A stretch of 64,000 nucleotides of DNA. Origin: Brachyhypopomus gauderio. Lineage: Eukaryota; Chordata; Actinopteri; Gymnotiformes; Hypopomidae. The position numbers and the translations under genes were made by a program. Location of the stretch: the NCBI RefSeq assembly GCF_052324685.1, contig NC_135222.1:2805173-2869172 (forward strand). Direction: 5' to 3'. Shown here one piece after another: positions 1 to 10,698 of this stretch. Within the stretch, counting starts at the first letter, position 1; each line of letters opens with the position of its first letter. The notes beneath the pieces are model-generated. The model saw only the letters and a program-made list of their open reading frames with translations. It was not told the origin of the DNA and did not search any database.

Positions 1-38
1 TCCTGAAGTAGTCCCGGTTGCCCTGGTGACTTCGTCAC

Positions 39-1535
39 GTGAGACCTTACAAGATAAAGGTGATGAGTTATTACTGCACACTCCATCAGTTGGTTCTGCC
101 AGATTGCTTAATTCTCAGTTTGCTTGAATTGCCTTCTGTTTTAAGTCATTTAGCTGCTGATCAACAAGGTGATTTACTCCATTTGGTCAATGAGTTTTTA
201 GATCTTTTTAATGATGTCCCTACTCAGACTAAATTGATCCATCATGATATTAAACTGGCTAGTCCTGCCCCAATAAAACAGCATCCTTATCGCGCTAGTA
301 TGAGCAAGAGGGATCTTATGAGAAAAGAAGTGGAATATCTTTTGAAACATGGATTCGCAAAACCTAGTATGAGCCCTTGGAGCTCACCATGTTTGTTGGT
401 CTCTAAGCCATATGGGACATATAGATTCTGTACTGACTACCGGAAAGTAAATTCTCGTACGGTTGTCGATTCCTATCCTTTACCTCGTATGGATGACTGT
501 ATAGACAATGTTGGCACTGCCAAATATGTCAGCAAACTAGACCTCAAGGGATATTGGCAAATCCCTCTATCGTCAGAGGCATCAGAAATCTCTGCTTGTG
601 TTACTCCTGATCATTTTCTCCAGTACACTGTGATGGCCTTTGGTTTTAAAAATGCTCCCGCGACGTTTCAGCGTCTTATGAATACAGTTTTAAGTGGTGT
701 ATCAAACTGTTCTGCTTATTTAGACGATGTCATCGTGTATACCTCGACTTGGATAGAACATGTGTCTGTTTTGCGAGATGTGTTTGACCGGCTTAGAAAA
801 GCTGGACTGACCCTGAATTTAGCCAAGTGTGTGTTCGCGCAAGCCACCGTCTCGTACTTTGGCATGCAAGTAGGGAGTGGGCAAATACGGCCTAACGAGG
901 CAAAGGTTGCAGCTATATTGGAATTTCCAACACCCAAGACTCGGTGTAGTTTGCGACGGTTCCTGGGAATGTCTGGGTACTACAGAAGGTTTTGTCGTAA
1001 TTTTTCTGATGTCGTGGTGCCTCTGACTCGGATGTTGAGTCCTTCTGTTAAGTTTGAGTGGTCTCCTGTGTCTGAACATGTTTTTACTAGTTTAAAGGTG
1101 TTACTTACAGAGGCCCCTGTACTTGCTGCCCCTGACTATACTCGTCCTTTCATTCTTGAAGTGGACGCTAGTGATTCCGGTGCTGGAGCTGTTCTTCTCC
1201 AGGACGATGTGGATGACATTCGTCATCCTGTTTGTTATTACTCACACAAGTTTATCAAACATCAGAGAAACTATTCGACAATTGAAAAAGAGACACTGGC
1301 GTTGTTATTGGCTGTGCAACACTTTAATGTTTATGTTGAGTCTTCTCTTTTTCCAGTTGTTGTGTACACTGACCACAACCCCTTAGTATTTCTGTCCAGA
1401 ATGTACAACCAAAACCAACGGTTGATGCGGTGGGCTCTGTTGATCCAGGACTATCATTTGGAGATACGTCACAAAAAGGGGACGGATAACATCATTGCTG
1501 ATGCCCTATCCCGTGTGGCGGAGACCATACAGTAG
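39..1535 (+). pseudogene. pol: Gypsy pol fragment: reverse transcriptase and RNase H
   Basis: Encodes a Gypsy-type reverse transcriptase and RNase H. Visible RT motifs are PYRAS and KHGFAKPSMSPWSSP at the entry region, KLDLKGYWQIPL (first catalytic Asp), FGFKNAPATFQ, and the YLDD box with two catalytic aspartates (about residue 229). The connection region has FLGMSGYYRRFCRNFSD. RNase H follows with FILEVDASDSGAGAVL, the STIEKETLAL Glu, YTDHNPL and the terminal DNIIADALSR. The frame opens with a GTG at 39; real translation would come from upstream, but that frame (to about 118) no longer joins without a one-base shift, hence the pseudogene call. It is the end of a longer polyprotein. The stop lies 50 bases before the LTR. 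Confidence 0.88.
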
Positions 1536-1584
1536 TGTCGAATGGGTGATGTCTTTTGTATGTTTCTTCTCTTTTTGGGGGGTG

Positions 1585-2422
1585 TGTTACGTGCATGGAG
1601 TGCACGTTGTGTTTTCTTCTGTCTACACCCTTAGGTGCACTCGTTGCTGCTGTTGATCGCCCTCTGGCCGTGGACAATCAACATTGGCAAGCCCCTCCAA
1701 TCTGGTTACAGTCCCACCAATCCGGTTACAGAAAGGCTCCCTTGGCTGACCAATGGGACACTGTGGAAGGCGGGCGTTCTGGAATAAATGATGGCTGCAA
1801 GGACGGATGAGGGAGAGAGAGACACCTGATTGCTTTTTGATGCTGATGTGTGGCTGATGTTGTGTGGCTGAGTGGTGTGTTGTGCAGAGTGTTGTGCCGA
1901 AAGCCAGCATTGTTCTAGTTGTATGTTTCATGTGGTGTGTGAAGGGGGTTACCAGGTTTCCTGTATACCCCAGAGTGTACACTGTGCTCACTGTTCATGT
2001 GGGAGGCTATGGTGGGGTAGGTCAGTGTTTTTTTTTCTTTTGTTTGTAGCCTTGTTTTGTTGTATAGATGTTAGGAAGGAGGTGGGCATCACGTTTGTAT
2101 GTTTGTTAGGTTAGGGGTTTTGTTAGGTAGGGAAGAGTTTTCTTATATTTCTTTCCTTGCTTTGATGCCGCCTGTGACCCACCGTAGCCAGACCTGTGTA
2201 TGTGGTATGTGCATGGTAAATGGGCATTGCCATCTTTAGCCAGTTTTGAGATATTACTACTTATGTCTAGACTTCTGTCTATGTACATCTGGTTTGTGTG
2301 TTGGCTCTCTGGACTAGTAAAACATCCAGTTGCTCTCAGCTTGACTCTGTGCTGTGTATTTATCATATTCCACCCTACACCCAGTGACAACCCTGTGCAC
2401 CCATAGAGAGGGGGACGTAACA
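1585..2422 (+). repeat. 3' LTR of the Gypsy element
   Basis: An 838-bp stretch bounded by the inverted ends TGTTACGT and ACGTAACA, directly preceded by a polypurine tract (gggggg). Typical TG...CA LTR ends. The partner LTR is outside the window, so boundaries rest on the termini only. Confidence 0.75.
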
Positions 2423-3866
2423 GCAGAGAATATGCAATCTGCAAGGAGTCTGTGTTGGTTTTACTAGAACTGTGAGCAGTATATTATACTGCAGGTTGGA
2501 CAATGCTCATCATGGTCATTGATCCTGTTTTTTTTTTGGTTGATGACCTTGTTATTCTAGAATAATCTCTAGCACAAATGCTCAAGATATGGACAAAGAA
2601 TGTTATATACCATAGTAAAAAAATGGATCAGCCTAAACTAAGGAATGTTAGGCTGCATATAATTTTGTTCTTGTACTAATATGGTTTCACCAATTCTGTT
2701 CTTTCACAATTCTGAATTGTGGCGGTTTGGTTCATGGACATCTGATCGAAGTAAAAGACTGAAGCAAAAGCTGAAATATCCAAACGATTTGCAATGCTGA
2801 AGAGTTTGTGCTTGTTGCATGCAACATATCTGCCGTTATCTGTCAGGTTTTTTGCAGCCCTTAGGGAAGTTCCTTTGAACATGCACTGTGGTGAAGATGT
2901 AACAGGCCTAAAACCATGTGTAGGTGTCTGAGTGGGTAGACGAGTGTTTGGGGTCATTAATGCATGTACCCTCGGAGATGGACCTTAGGAAGTGCACCAT
3001 GGCAGGTTGTCATGGTAATTGAAGATGCATGAGGAGTTGTATGTTTCGTTGTCCCTGCCTGTATTCAACATACGAATGCAGCAACTGATTAACTCACAAA
3101 AACATTAAAATTATTTTGGACTTATCACCCATATTTTCCCCCTTACTGACCATGCAACCTAGAGAAGGTTATACTTTATAATGTTTAGATCTATAAATAC
3201 TCCATCAGCAGTAAATAATTTGCTTTACTTGCCACAAATGAACCGCCTCCTACTACTAACGGGTCTGTTCAATCATGATGTTTCTCTTTTCAAGCGGGCA
3301 GCAGGTGACTTTTCCTCGCGTGGAGAATCCTTAACCCCAACCTCAGCTCCTCACACCAACCTCTCAACGCTTTCAAAGCGGGGTTTTCTGTCTCCCAGAC
3401 TTCGCCATAATCCTAACCGCCGTATATTAACAAAATCATTTTAGCAATACTTGTTATATTTGACGACACATAGAGGTGAAGACATCAATAGAAGGTTTAT
3501 CAGTTTCAGTAGGGTAAGTATTATTTGTTACATTTTTCATCAAACACTCTTAATAATTCACACCAGTATGACATTCTGGTTCATCCCACGCGAGGTTTTA
3601 AATATGTATTTGTTAATTGGAGTTAACTAACGCAGTTGTTGGATGAAATTAGGCATTCTTATTCGGCAATTGTATCACCTTCAAAACAAGTCTGGATTGA
3701 TTTAGTCGACAGAAAGAGTTGAACCGGGCTCAGGTATTGCACTGGAGTTCAAATGACACAGCATGAAATCACCAAGATGGACGTGGTTGGATGTTAGAAA
3801 GTGGCGGTTGGGCTCAAGATTGTGACTTCTGTTAAGGGTGGTCCAGCGATTCAAGTCGGTACTTTA
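2423..3866. other. No gene or named repeat recognised
   Basis: AT-rich sequence without a convincing long frame, splice-bounded exon or recognisable transposon end. Short frames here have no family resemblance I can see. Confidence 0.5.
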
Positions 3867-5395
3867 ATGGCGCATTTCCACTAGGTCCTGCTTGGCGCGG
3901 TACGGTTCGATACGGGTCGATTCGCAACGGAACGGTACGGTCGCGTTGTGTTTCCATTACAATGGTGAACCACCCCAATGTGGGTGGAGTTGCTGTTGGC
4001 GCGCGGGTTGTAGTGTCGTGACATCATTTGTATGCGACCACAACACCGGTCGATGCCCCTTAACACATAGCAGTATTGTATCTTATTTATATTTATCTCC
4101 ATTATTGTATGTGGTTGCTCTAATTATTGATAATTTGATATTACTCAAACAGGCTGAACACACCCTGCATAAAAAGCATCAGTCATACAATCAAATGAAA
4201 TCAAACTTTATTATGAAATATAGATATTTAAAGTACAACATATGTAAATAATATAGTTATAGTTTAAAAAAGTGCAAAAAGCAAATTACCTAAAAATAAC
4301 GTATAGCTTTATATGAAATAAATATTTATAGTACTACAAGCAACATTTTGTGTGCTTTTACTGGCGTCTGTCTCGCATGGTGTTCACATGTTCGCCAAGC
4401 ACCCTGAGGAAAGCCCGGTTGAAGGAAACATTTACCGCCAACTCCGCTCGCCTTGTCAGTGGAAGGGGAATCTTGAATGTAAAAAATAACAAATATTAAA
4501 CACAAGCATTCCCGTGAAAGCAACAATATAGCGTAACTGCACAAAATGTGTAGCGTCATCGCTGCTCGTGCTTTGTTTATGGCTACAGCTAACTAGCAAC
4601 TAGCAAGGCTAAGAGCTATTGTACAGTAGTGACTGTGGTGGTAACATTAACTACAAACACAGCTCTAAATTCCTGCGTTTACAATAGATGCGTTCATATT
4701 ACGTTCATATTACATCTTTTACGAGCCTAGTAGTAAAACTGAAATCACAATACACTCACCATTCTCCGTGGCCTCCAGCACCGACATTGTCCGGCACGTT
4801 TTCTCTTCCGTTACTGGCTGGCCGGTGACCGTATATGACATCCATTTGCTGGAACCATTTCCAGTCTTTGCGGTTTTGCTCCGCTGCGTCCGTTATGGTC
4901 CTTCACCGCCCGGTAATCGCGTTAAGCTTTTTTAGCTTGGACCGACCGGCACTGCTGAACGGACCGCTGGTAGCCATGAGTGGCCATTAGCGCGGAAACC
5001 TCGCTAAAAACCTTTACATTTCTAGTGGCCCCGTCCAGTTCGCCCTGGATTTTTTGATCGCTGATTATTAACAGAAAGGTTTGTACCTCGGCGTTTGACC
5101 AGGGAACAGACTTCGCTCCTTGGGTTTTAAAAATGGCTGAGGAGTCCATAGCATAGCGGAGGAGTCGCTCTCCTGACGCAACCTGTGACGACACTCCCTG
5201 GCCAATCAGTGTCATGCTGTTCCTCCACGTCACAGAACTGTACCGCTTTGGAACGGTTAGAACCTCGAGCGAGTCGGTACGAAAAAAGTACCCGAAGGGG
5301 CTGGCTCACAGGGAAGTGGTACTAATGGAAACACTCACAAACCGTCGCGAATCGAACCGTACCGCGCCAAGCAGGCCCTAGTGGAAATGCGCCAT
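3867..5395 (-). mobile_element. DNA transposon with about 45-bp terminal inverted repeats and a Myb/SANT-like gene
   Basis: The two ends are near-perfect inverted repeats beginning ATGGCGCATTTCCACTAG and continuing through the GC-rich motif TTGGCGCGGTACGG. Both ends are flanked by TA, consistent with a 2-bp TA target duplication, as in IS4EU/ISL2EU-type or Tc1-like elements. I see no transposase, only a SANT-type DNA-binding frame on the minus strand, so this copy is probably non-autonomous. A second, rearranged copy lies at 27360-28545. Confidence 0.8.
4922..5233 (-). CDS. Myb/SANT-like DNA-binding domain protein of the DNA transposon
   Basis: A 103-residue frame. The second half carries a Myb/SANT-like (trihelix, Myb_DNA-bind_4-type) signature: PWSNAEVQTFL, the acidic linker SDQKIQGELDGATRN, then VFSEVSALMATHGYQRS and QQCRSVQAKK. 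Proteins of this type accompany the transposase in Harbinger and related fish elements and bind the element ends; that role is from family knowledge. The frame stops just after QAKKA where family members continue with a basic helix (KLKxDYR); the copy at 27.5 kb encodes KKLKSDYRAVK there, so this one is probably cut short by a frameshift. The start is uncertain and upstream splicing is possible. Confidence 0.6.
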   Translation of the reverse strand: MTWRNSMTLIGQGVSSQVASGERLLRYAMDSSAIFKTQGAKSVPWSNAEVQTFLLIISDQKIQGELDGATRNVKVFSEVSALMATHGYQRSVQQCRSVQAKKA

Positions 5396-6492
5396 TAGTG
5401 TGATAACTTGGTACAAATTTCTGATCTGAAACCGAAGATGAGCTTAGTGCCACAGGATACAACCACTGCTGACAATAAGGCACAGAGATCTTTCTGAAGG
5501 TCAGAAATGACAGACTGGTTTATTCGCGCCTGAATCGAGCAAAGTATTAGCAGTGGTCAGTCCAGCCTTGTGAAGCAGTGTTGTCTCCCCCAAACTGGCG
5601 AGTTGACATCAACGTCTTAAAATCATGAGTGGTAAGTACATTGGGAACTCACCTGAAGAAATGGTTTATGCTGTATACTTATGCTGTATAAATAAAATAT
5701 AGATTCTGTACAACAGCTGGCATATTCATCTAAAAAAGGAATTTAACGCAAGATTCACTTGTAGCCTTCCGTAATAAGGTAGTTTTGTTGTTATTTTGAA
5801 ATGTCAGTTGTTGCCTCTGGTTTCACTTGTTTAGTATAACCAAACTATCATTGTAGATTAACAACAAAACTTCAGCTCTTCAGCTAGCTAATTTTGACAA
5901 TGGCGCCTTAAGATTTCCCCATATGTGTGACATACCATCTCCAGGAAAATTAAACTCCTAACACACAACACAATCTCCTATGTACTGTTAAAATAAAACT
6001 GCAGTTATATACTGACAATGTGTTTTAGCTGCGCTAATTTAAAATTGTCATTCTACAATAAAAGGCAGGGAGGTTCAGGGAAGTAATTCTGAATTTAGTT
6101 ATGTTAGATGCAGATTAACACTAGGGAATCTCATCAACAAAACTCATGTGTGTGTGCAGATGTCAACTGCAGTGGGTTGTGCCTTTTGGAGACTCACGTG
6201 GGACTCAAAGCAGAATACAGAACAGCAACTTGTAGCTATGGACTCATGCAGCTTTAATTCGACCCTGCTGGTCATTTGAAACAAAATTAACAATGATGAC
6301 TTTAGTGGAGATACCAGACCAGGGTAATTGAGAACAACTTTATGAAGAACAAAGACACAATTATGCACATACTCTTATTGGTTTTAACTTTGTTACTGCT
6401 TTTGGAAATAACAGCAAAAAGTAATGCTGTACTGCATAGGCAAAATGAAGGTAGCATTGGTTCAGATTTGAAAGTTTCTGTTTCTGTGTACA
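5396..6492. other. No gene recognised
   Basis: AT-rich sequence upstream of the transporter exons. A 5' untranslated exon of the slc1a3-like gene could lie here, but nothing identifies it. Confidence 0.4.
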
Positions 6493-6590
6493 TTTATACA
6501 AGAGATAGATAGATAGATAGATAGATAGATATCTCTTGTATAAATCTATCTATCTATCTATCTATATCTATCTATCCTATATATACAGTG
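6493..6590. repeat. GATA microsatellite inside a palindrome
   Basis: A run of GATA units (6505-6530) is followed by the complementary TCTA units (6544-6577). The 15-bp arms TTTATACAAGAGATA (6493-6507) and TATCTCTTGTATAAA (6530-6544) are perfect inverted copies, so the whole can fold into a long hairpin. Confidence 0.9.
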
Positions 6591-6766
6591 TATGTGTTCA
6601 TCAAATGTTCATCAAGTAACTTTTGTTCATCTTCTATAATTTGATTTAATATGGTTTATTAAAGATAATTTCACATTATCTTTAAAGTCACAAACAAAAA
6701 GTTGTCCATTTTCTTCGGTCAGTTTCACATGAAACTTGCCTGCTGGACCAAGTCTTGGAGCTGATT

Positions 6767-6983
6767 ATGAATGAGAAGCCCCTCAACAGCAACAGCCTCT
6801 TCCTGAACGAGGACTCAGAGAAGCCCCGGCGCGCTGAGAAGGACCTCCGGTGGCTGGGCAGGGCCATGCAGAAGCGTGTGTCTGGAGCAAAGGACCAGAT
6901 GAGCTCCATAACGCCAGATGGTGTCAAGGCCTTCCTGCGCCGCAACACTTTCGTGCTCTTCACCGTGGTGGCGGTCGCAGTAG
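6767..6983 (+). pseudogene. slc1a3: slc1a3-like exon with start codon, N-terminus and start of TM1
   Basis: ATG at 6767 opens MNEKPLNSNSLF, a cytosolic N-terminus, followed by the basic segment before TM1 and FLRRNTFVLFTVVAVAVG. The exon ends in phase 1 at the donor GTAAAT (6984). The frame is open upstream to a TTG at 6755, but the ATG is the natural start. The N-terminal tail differs from mammalian GLAST, whereas the TM1 lead-in VKxxLxRNxFVL fits well. Confidence 0.8.
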
Positions 6984-7184
6984 GTAAATATAAAATTCAG
7001 AACAGGCCAAAAGGTTCGAGCACACCAAAATGGGTGATGCTTTAAGACTTACGTTTATTAAAGCTGCCTGTTACTAACTTATTTTAGCAAAAGGTCCACT
7101 GGAGACATTTCCATCAAGACTAGTGAGAAAGCCAGAAGAATGGTAGCCTGATCAAGTTTGATTGCTTTGTGTTTGATTGCGCAG

Positions 7185-7322
7185 GAATCTTGCTGGGATT
7201 TGCTCTGCGACCTCACAATTTATCTGCGAGGCAAATAAAGTATTTTGCGTTTCCTGGGGAGCTACTGATGAGGGTGCTGCAGATGTTGGTCCTGTAACTC
7301 ATCGTGTCCAGTCTGGTTACAG
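7185..7322 (+). pseudogene. slc1a3: slc1a3-like exon (TM1-TM2) with in-frame stop
   Basis: Encodes [34 protein letters not shown], then TAA at 7295-7297, then LIVSSLVTG. The stop sits exactly where the family has proline (LVLPLI). Acceptor AG at 7183-7184 and donor GT at 7323 are intact and the 138-bp length is canonical. Confidence 0.85.
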
Positions 7323-7577
7323 GTACATCTACAACACCTATGAGCACACTGGTTTTGGTTTCTGGTTTTTCCATGTATGCAAAATTATTCAGTGTGACAC
7401 TGGAACCTGGCGTCAGACACATTTAGACTGGTTTAACCTTGATGTGTAGTAACTGTCAACAGAAGCTCTTGATTTCATCTAGTCTGTCTTTCAGAGACCT
7501 GCTTCAGTAGATCCATTATCTATGTAATTATAATAAGGTTGTGGGTCATTTGCTCTTTAATTTTTCATTTTTAACAG

Positions 7578-7785
7578 GCATTTCATCTCTGGACAGTAAA
7601 GCCTCTGGAAAGATGGGCGTGTTAGCCATCGTTTACTACATGGTGACCACTTTTATTGCTGTGTTCATTGGTATTGTTATAGTGATTATTTTAAGACCTG
7701 GAAAAGGCAACAGAGACAGTCCAGTGTCCTCTAGTGGTCGTATTGAGTCAGTGCAAGCTGCAGATGCCTTTTTGGATCTCATCAG
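7578..7785 (+). pseudogene. slc1a3: slc1a3-like exon (TM3 region)
   Basis: Fully open. Encodes [12 protein letters not shown], then a hydrophobic segment ([20 protein letters not shown]), RPGKG, and the conserved [10 protein letters not shown]. Phase 1 acceptor and phase 2 donor match the neighbours. Confidence 0.88.
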
Positions 7786-7880
7786 GTTAGACACATTCAT
7801 GCACAATTTTGTTAATTTGGTATATTTATGAAAATTTATTGTTTTAATGTAATACATATATCTTTTAACTCTCTTTGCAG

Positions 7881-7911
7881 AAATATGTTCCCACCAAATC
7901 TAGTAGAGTGA
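7881..7911 (+). pseudogene. slc1a3: slc1a3-like exon, 3' end lost
   Basis: After acceptor ctctttgcag the sequence reads RNMFPPNLVE and then TGA (7909-7911). The family continues with ACFKQ before the donor. The remaining bases (TGAAAGTAAAAC) look like the donor after an internal deletion of roughly ten bases. Confidence 0.75.
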
Positions 7912-7966
7912 AAGTAAAACATTAAATATTGCCTTTGTCTATTTCCTCATTATTTATATCTCCTAG

Positions 7967-8224
7967 TACAAAACTGTATACAAGAAAACAGTTTTCACCA
8001 GGAACATTACCATTCTGGTCAATGGAAGCGACGCCATCAATGCAACTGAGACCATCCAGGCAGGGAACTCGAGTGCTGTCTTGCAGACCATCCAGGAAAC
8101 CGTGGAGGAGACAGTTCCAGTATCTGGCTCCTCTAACGGGGTGAATGCTCTGGGTCTGGTGGTATTCATGTGCTTCGGCCTGGTGATTGGGAACATGAAG
8201 CAGCATGGCCAAACTCTGAGGGAG
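7967..8224 (+). pseudogene. slc1a3: slc1a3-like exon (extracellular loop and TM4), truncated by hAT
   Basis: Encodes YKTVYKK, an extracellular loop with N-glycosylation sites (NIT, NGS, NAT, NSS), then [11 protein letters not shown] and [11 protein letters not shown]. One serine codon is missing between VVF and MCFG. The exon stops at LRE, where the family continues for about 18 more residues (FFDSLNEAIM...); the hAT terminus begins there and the missing part is not found beyond it. Confidence 0.82.
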
Positions 8225-8679
8225 TGCCCAACCAGTTGATCGTGGTCTACCAGTCGACCGCGGGCGGAGTTTCAGTCGATCGTGAGAAGTGTTACCATGT
8301 AACCACACTGTAAAAAAGAAAGTTGAGAAAACTCAAAATTTCAAGGCAACTTACTGCACTCGATTTTTGAGCTTTGATCCCAACTCAAACTCTTAAGTTT
8401 TTAAGAAATTCACTCACAGTTAAGCCAACTTATTATTTCTTGTTCCAATTATTTCTTTTTCACAGGTATATAAACTTCAGATTTTAAGTATTGCCTACAA
8501 ATAATTCCAAATGATTCAAGTTATGGTAACTTACTATATCTTGTTCAGATAATTTATCTTGTGGCATAAATCTAAACAATCAAAGTATATACAGTTTCAT
8601 GGAACTGTTACTGCCTCTCTCCTTGTATCTGCAATGTATGCGCTTAGGCCAGTAGGGTTTGCAAATGAATGAATGAAAA

Positions 8680-8756
8680 CGTGCGCACGATTAAAACAAA
8701 ACGTGCGCACGAATTGTTAATCATGCGCACGAATTAATAAATCGTGAGCACGAATT
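8680..8756. repeat. Four degenerate copies of a CGTGCGCACGAATT motif
   Basis: The palindromic core GTGCGCAC (with variants ATGCGCAC and GTGAGCAC) recurs at irregular 20-30-bp spacing, each followed by GAATT or GATTA. It lies inside the hAT element and could be subterminal repeats of a transposon. Confidence 0.65.
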
Positions 8757-8975
8757 ACAGAAAACGTTCCCTCGTTTAAATTTTTTTTACCCATGTAAAA
8801 TCATAGTAAGGTGAGCAATTTTAAGTTCAGTTTTTTACAGTGCATGTATTTAAGCCTCTGACAACAAAAAACACTAATCAAACCATCGTTCATGAGAGGC
8901 CAGTATGTATTTTCATAATAATGAGATACAAAAATTACACATTTTTAAATTTACACAACCTTTTGTGCTTTTCTG

Positions 8976-9396
8976 ATGAATGCTGGGTATAGTTTGCCAC
9001 GGTTGCTAGTTTGTAACCTGGGACTAAAGCGCGAAGACGAAGAAGCCAGAATGGTGGCAGCTAAAGAGATAATGGCGGAAGCCAATAAAGCAAAAAATTA
9101 TCATTTTCATCCTGAGTGGCAAGAGGACTACTTTTTTACTTATTCAAATTCAAAGTCGTGTGTCTGATCTAATCTGATCTGCCATACCGAAGAAGGGGAA
9201 TTTGGAGCGACATTTTCTCACAGTTCACAAGAGGTATGCTAATGATTTCCTGGCAAAATCAGCTCTTCGAACCGAAAAGGTAAATGAAGTGAAGAGACAG
9301 CTAACAGCAAAGCAGGCAGTGTTCAGGACACCTGGTCTTAGGAGTAAAACTGCCACAGTAGCGTCTTACTGTGTGAGCCGAGTTCTGGCAAAGTGA
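8976..9396 (+). pseudogene. hAT transposase N-terminal relic (GTF2IRD2/ZBED-like)
   Basis: Two frames, 8976-9167 and 9202-9396, together resemble the N-terminus of hAT (Charlie-type) transposases also found in GTF2IRD2-like proteins: NYHFHPEWQEDYFFTY, then KKGNLERHFLTVHKRY and SALRTEKVNEVKRQLTA, RTPGLRSKTATVASY. The zinc-finger (BED) cysteines between the halves are lost to a frameshift and stop near 9164, and the rest of the transposase, including the DDE core, is absent. Confidence 0.75.
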
Positions 9397-9538
9397 AATA
9401 AATGTTTTAAAGATGGCGAATTTTTCAAAGAAAACTTTATTATTCTCATCTTGAATTAGGCATAGGCCTATTCATATCCATATAGGCCTACTGGACTTAG
9501 AAGAGTATGTTACTATCTTGAATTTCTTGAATTACACC

Positions 9539-9870
9539 CAGGGTTGCCAACTCTCACACAATGAGCGTGAGACACACGCATTTGACTGTCTTCACACGCC
9601 ACACTTCCGATATCTCACGAAGAAAAAAAATCTAGTTTATTTACCTCTGATCCACATCTATGATTCAATGAGTTACTAGTTCGCTCTGGCGCCAACCACC
9701 GGCGATGGATAGATCGCGATATAATACTTAATTTGTGTCTATTTTACGTCGTCGTCGTCCCCCTCGACAACTTACGTTCGCCACCCTCACCCCCCCTCAA
9801 CAATTTACACTCGCCGTCTCCTCCAGGTTCATATCTCACTCCAAGTGATCTTGAAAAGTTGGCAACCCTG
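9539..9870. mobile_element. Small hAT-type MITE with 8-bp target duplication
   Basis: Ends are CAGGGTTGCCAACT and AGTTGGCAACCCTG, flanked by ATTACACC (9531-9538) and ATTACACA (9871-9878), an 8-bp duplication with one mismatch. It sits inside the larger hAT element. Its internal CGTTCGCCACCC...CAACTTACG block recurs inverted at 43.8 kb. Confidence 0.82.
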
Positions 9871-10154
9871 ATTACACATATTCATATCCATATACTTAGA
9901 AAAGTATGTTCCGATTTTTATCTGTTTTCCAGTAAATCCATCTGCCGGTTTCCCTGCCAGTGCTACTGCCCAGTGAAGTTTAGCATTCTTAAATATTAGA
10001 CTTATCTTCTCCTTCCTGCTTTGAAGTTACCTTTTCTAGAGTTATGGTGTGTATGTGTGCATCTGAATCTGTGGAAGTACTTGTTTTTTATTTAGATTTG
10101 GGTTTTTTGCCCAGCCTTTTCTGGAGTTTTTTGACTGCTCTTTTCTGTAGTTTT

Positions 10155-10155
<1 letters not shown>

Positions 10156-10207
<52 letters not shown>
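10156..10207. repeat. TG dinucleotide microsatellite
   Basis: About 26 uninterrupted GT units. Confidence 0.98.
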
Positions 10208-10208
<1 letters not shown>

Positions 10209-10698
10209 TAAGAGAGATAGAGATGGTGTGAAGTTCTTGTGAGATTCTTGTTCTGTTTTGACAACCTATTTTTGATGCATTGATCATTTCCTCATTTGTT
10301 GGATTTACTGCTTATTCTCCACCTGTGCAAATAAAAAAACAACTACATTTGAACTGTGATTGGGGTTCCTTGTTTAATTGCCCGGCCCTTGTGTTTGACT
10401 TGGTAGATCTCGGCATGCCATCAACTTCAAAAGTAGATCTTGGTTAAAAAAAGGTTGGGCACCCCTGCTCTATGTGCTGTGAAACATTGTATCAAAGTTT
10501 TAATGGTAGACATTTGTGATTCTGTCCCATTACATACCCAAGCAAGTTATGATGAGTTATACTTAACAGAAACTCGCCTAACTATTTGGTTTGAATGAAT
10601 GCACAGAATTCAATCACTCACAAACACACACACGCACACAAAAACTGGTTGCTGTCATTGAGAGATCACTGAACATGGCATGCTTACCTTTTCTGTAG

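Larger units (their letters stand above)
1..2422 (+). mobile_element. 3' part of a Ty3/Gypsy LTR retrotransposon (5' end outside window)
   Basis: Contains an RT-RNase H coding block followed by a purine-rich tract (g run at 1577-1582) and a long terminal repeat. No integrase lies between RNase H and the LTR. This is the gene order described for the Gmr1 group of Gypsy elements in fish and other deuterostomes, where integrase precedes RT; an internal deletion would look the same. The 5' LTR and gag are off the window. Reading frame 1-118 (VVPVALVTSSRETL...) shifts to the main frame near 118-122, so this copy is damaged. Confidence 0.85.
8220..10467 (+). mobile_element. hAT element inserted in an slc1a3-like exon
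   Basis: The right end GGTTGGGCACCCCTG (10453-10467) is the inverse of GTGCCCAACC at 8225-8234, a hAT-type terminus. Right-hand internal sequence (tagatctcggcatgccatca) mirrors the left arm's guanosine-rich block loosely. A target duplication is not clear (CTCTGAGG versus CTCTATGT). It carries a broken transposase start, a nested MITE and a TG microsatellite. Confidence 0.7.

Noticed and set aside
1556-2114. Short frames in the 1.6-2.1 kb region
   Set aside because: They lie within the Gypsy LTR and have no protein features.
6755-6766. TTG at 6755 as the transporter start
   Set aside because: The in-frame ATG at 6767 is a normal eukaryotic start, and TTG is not.
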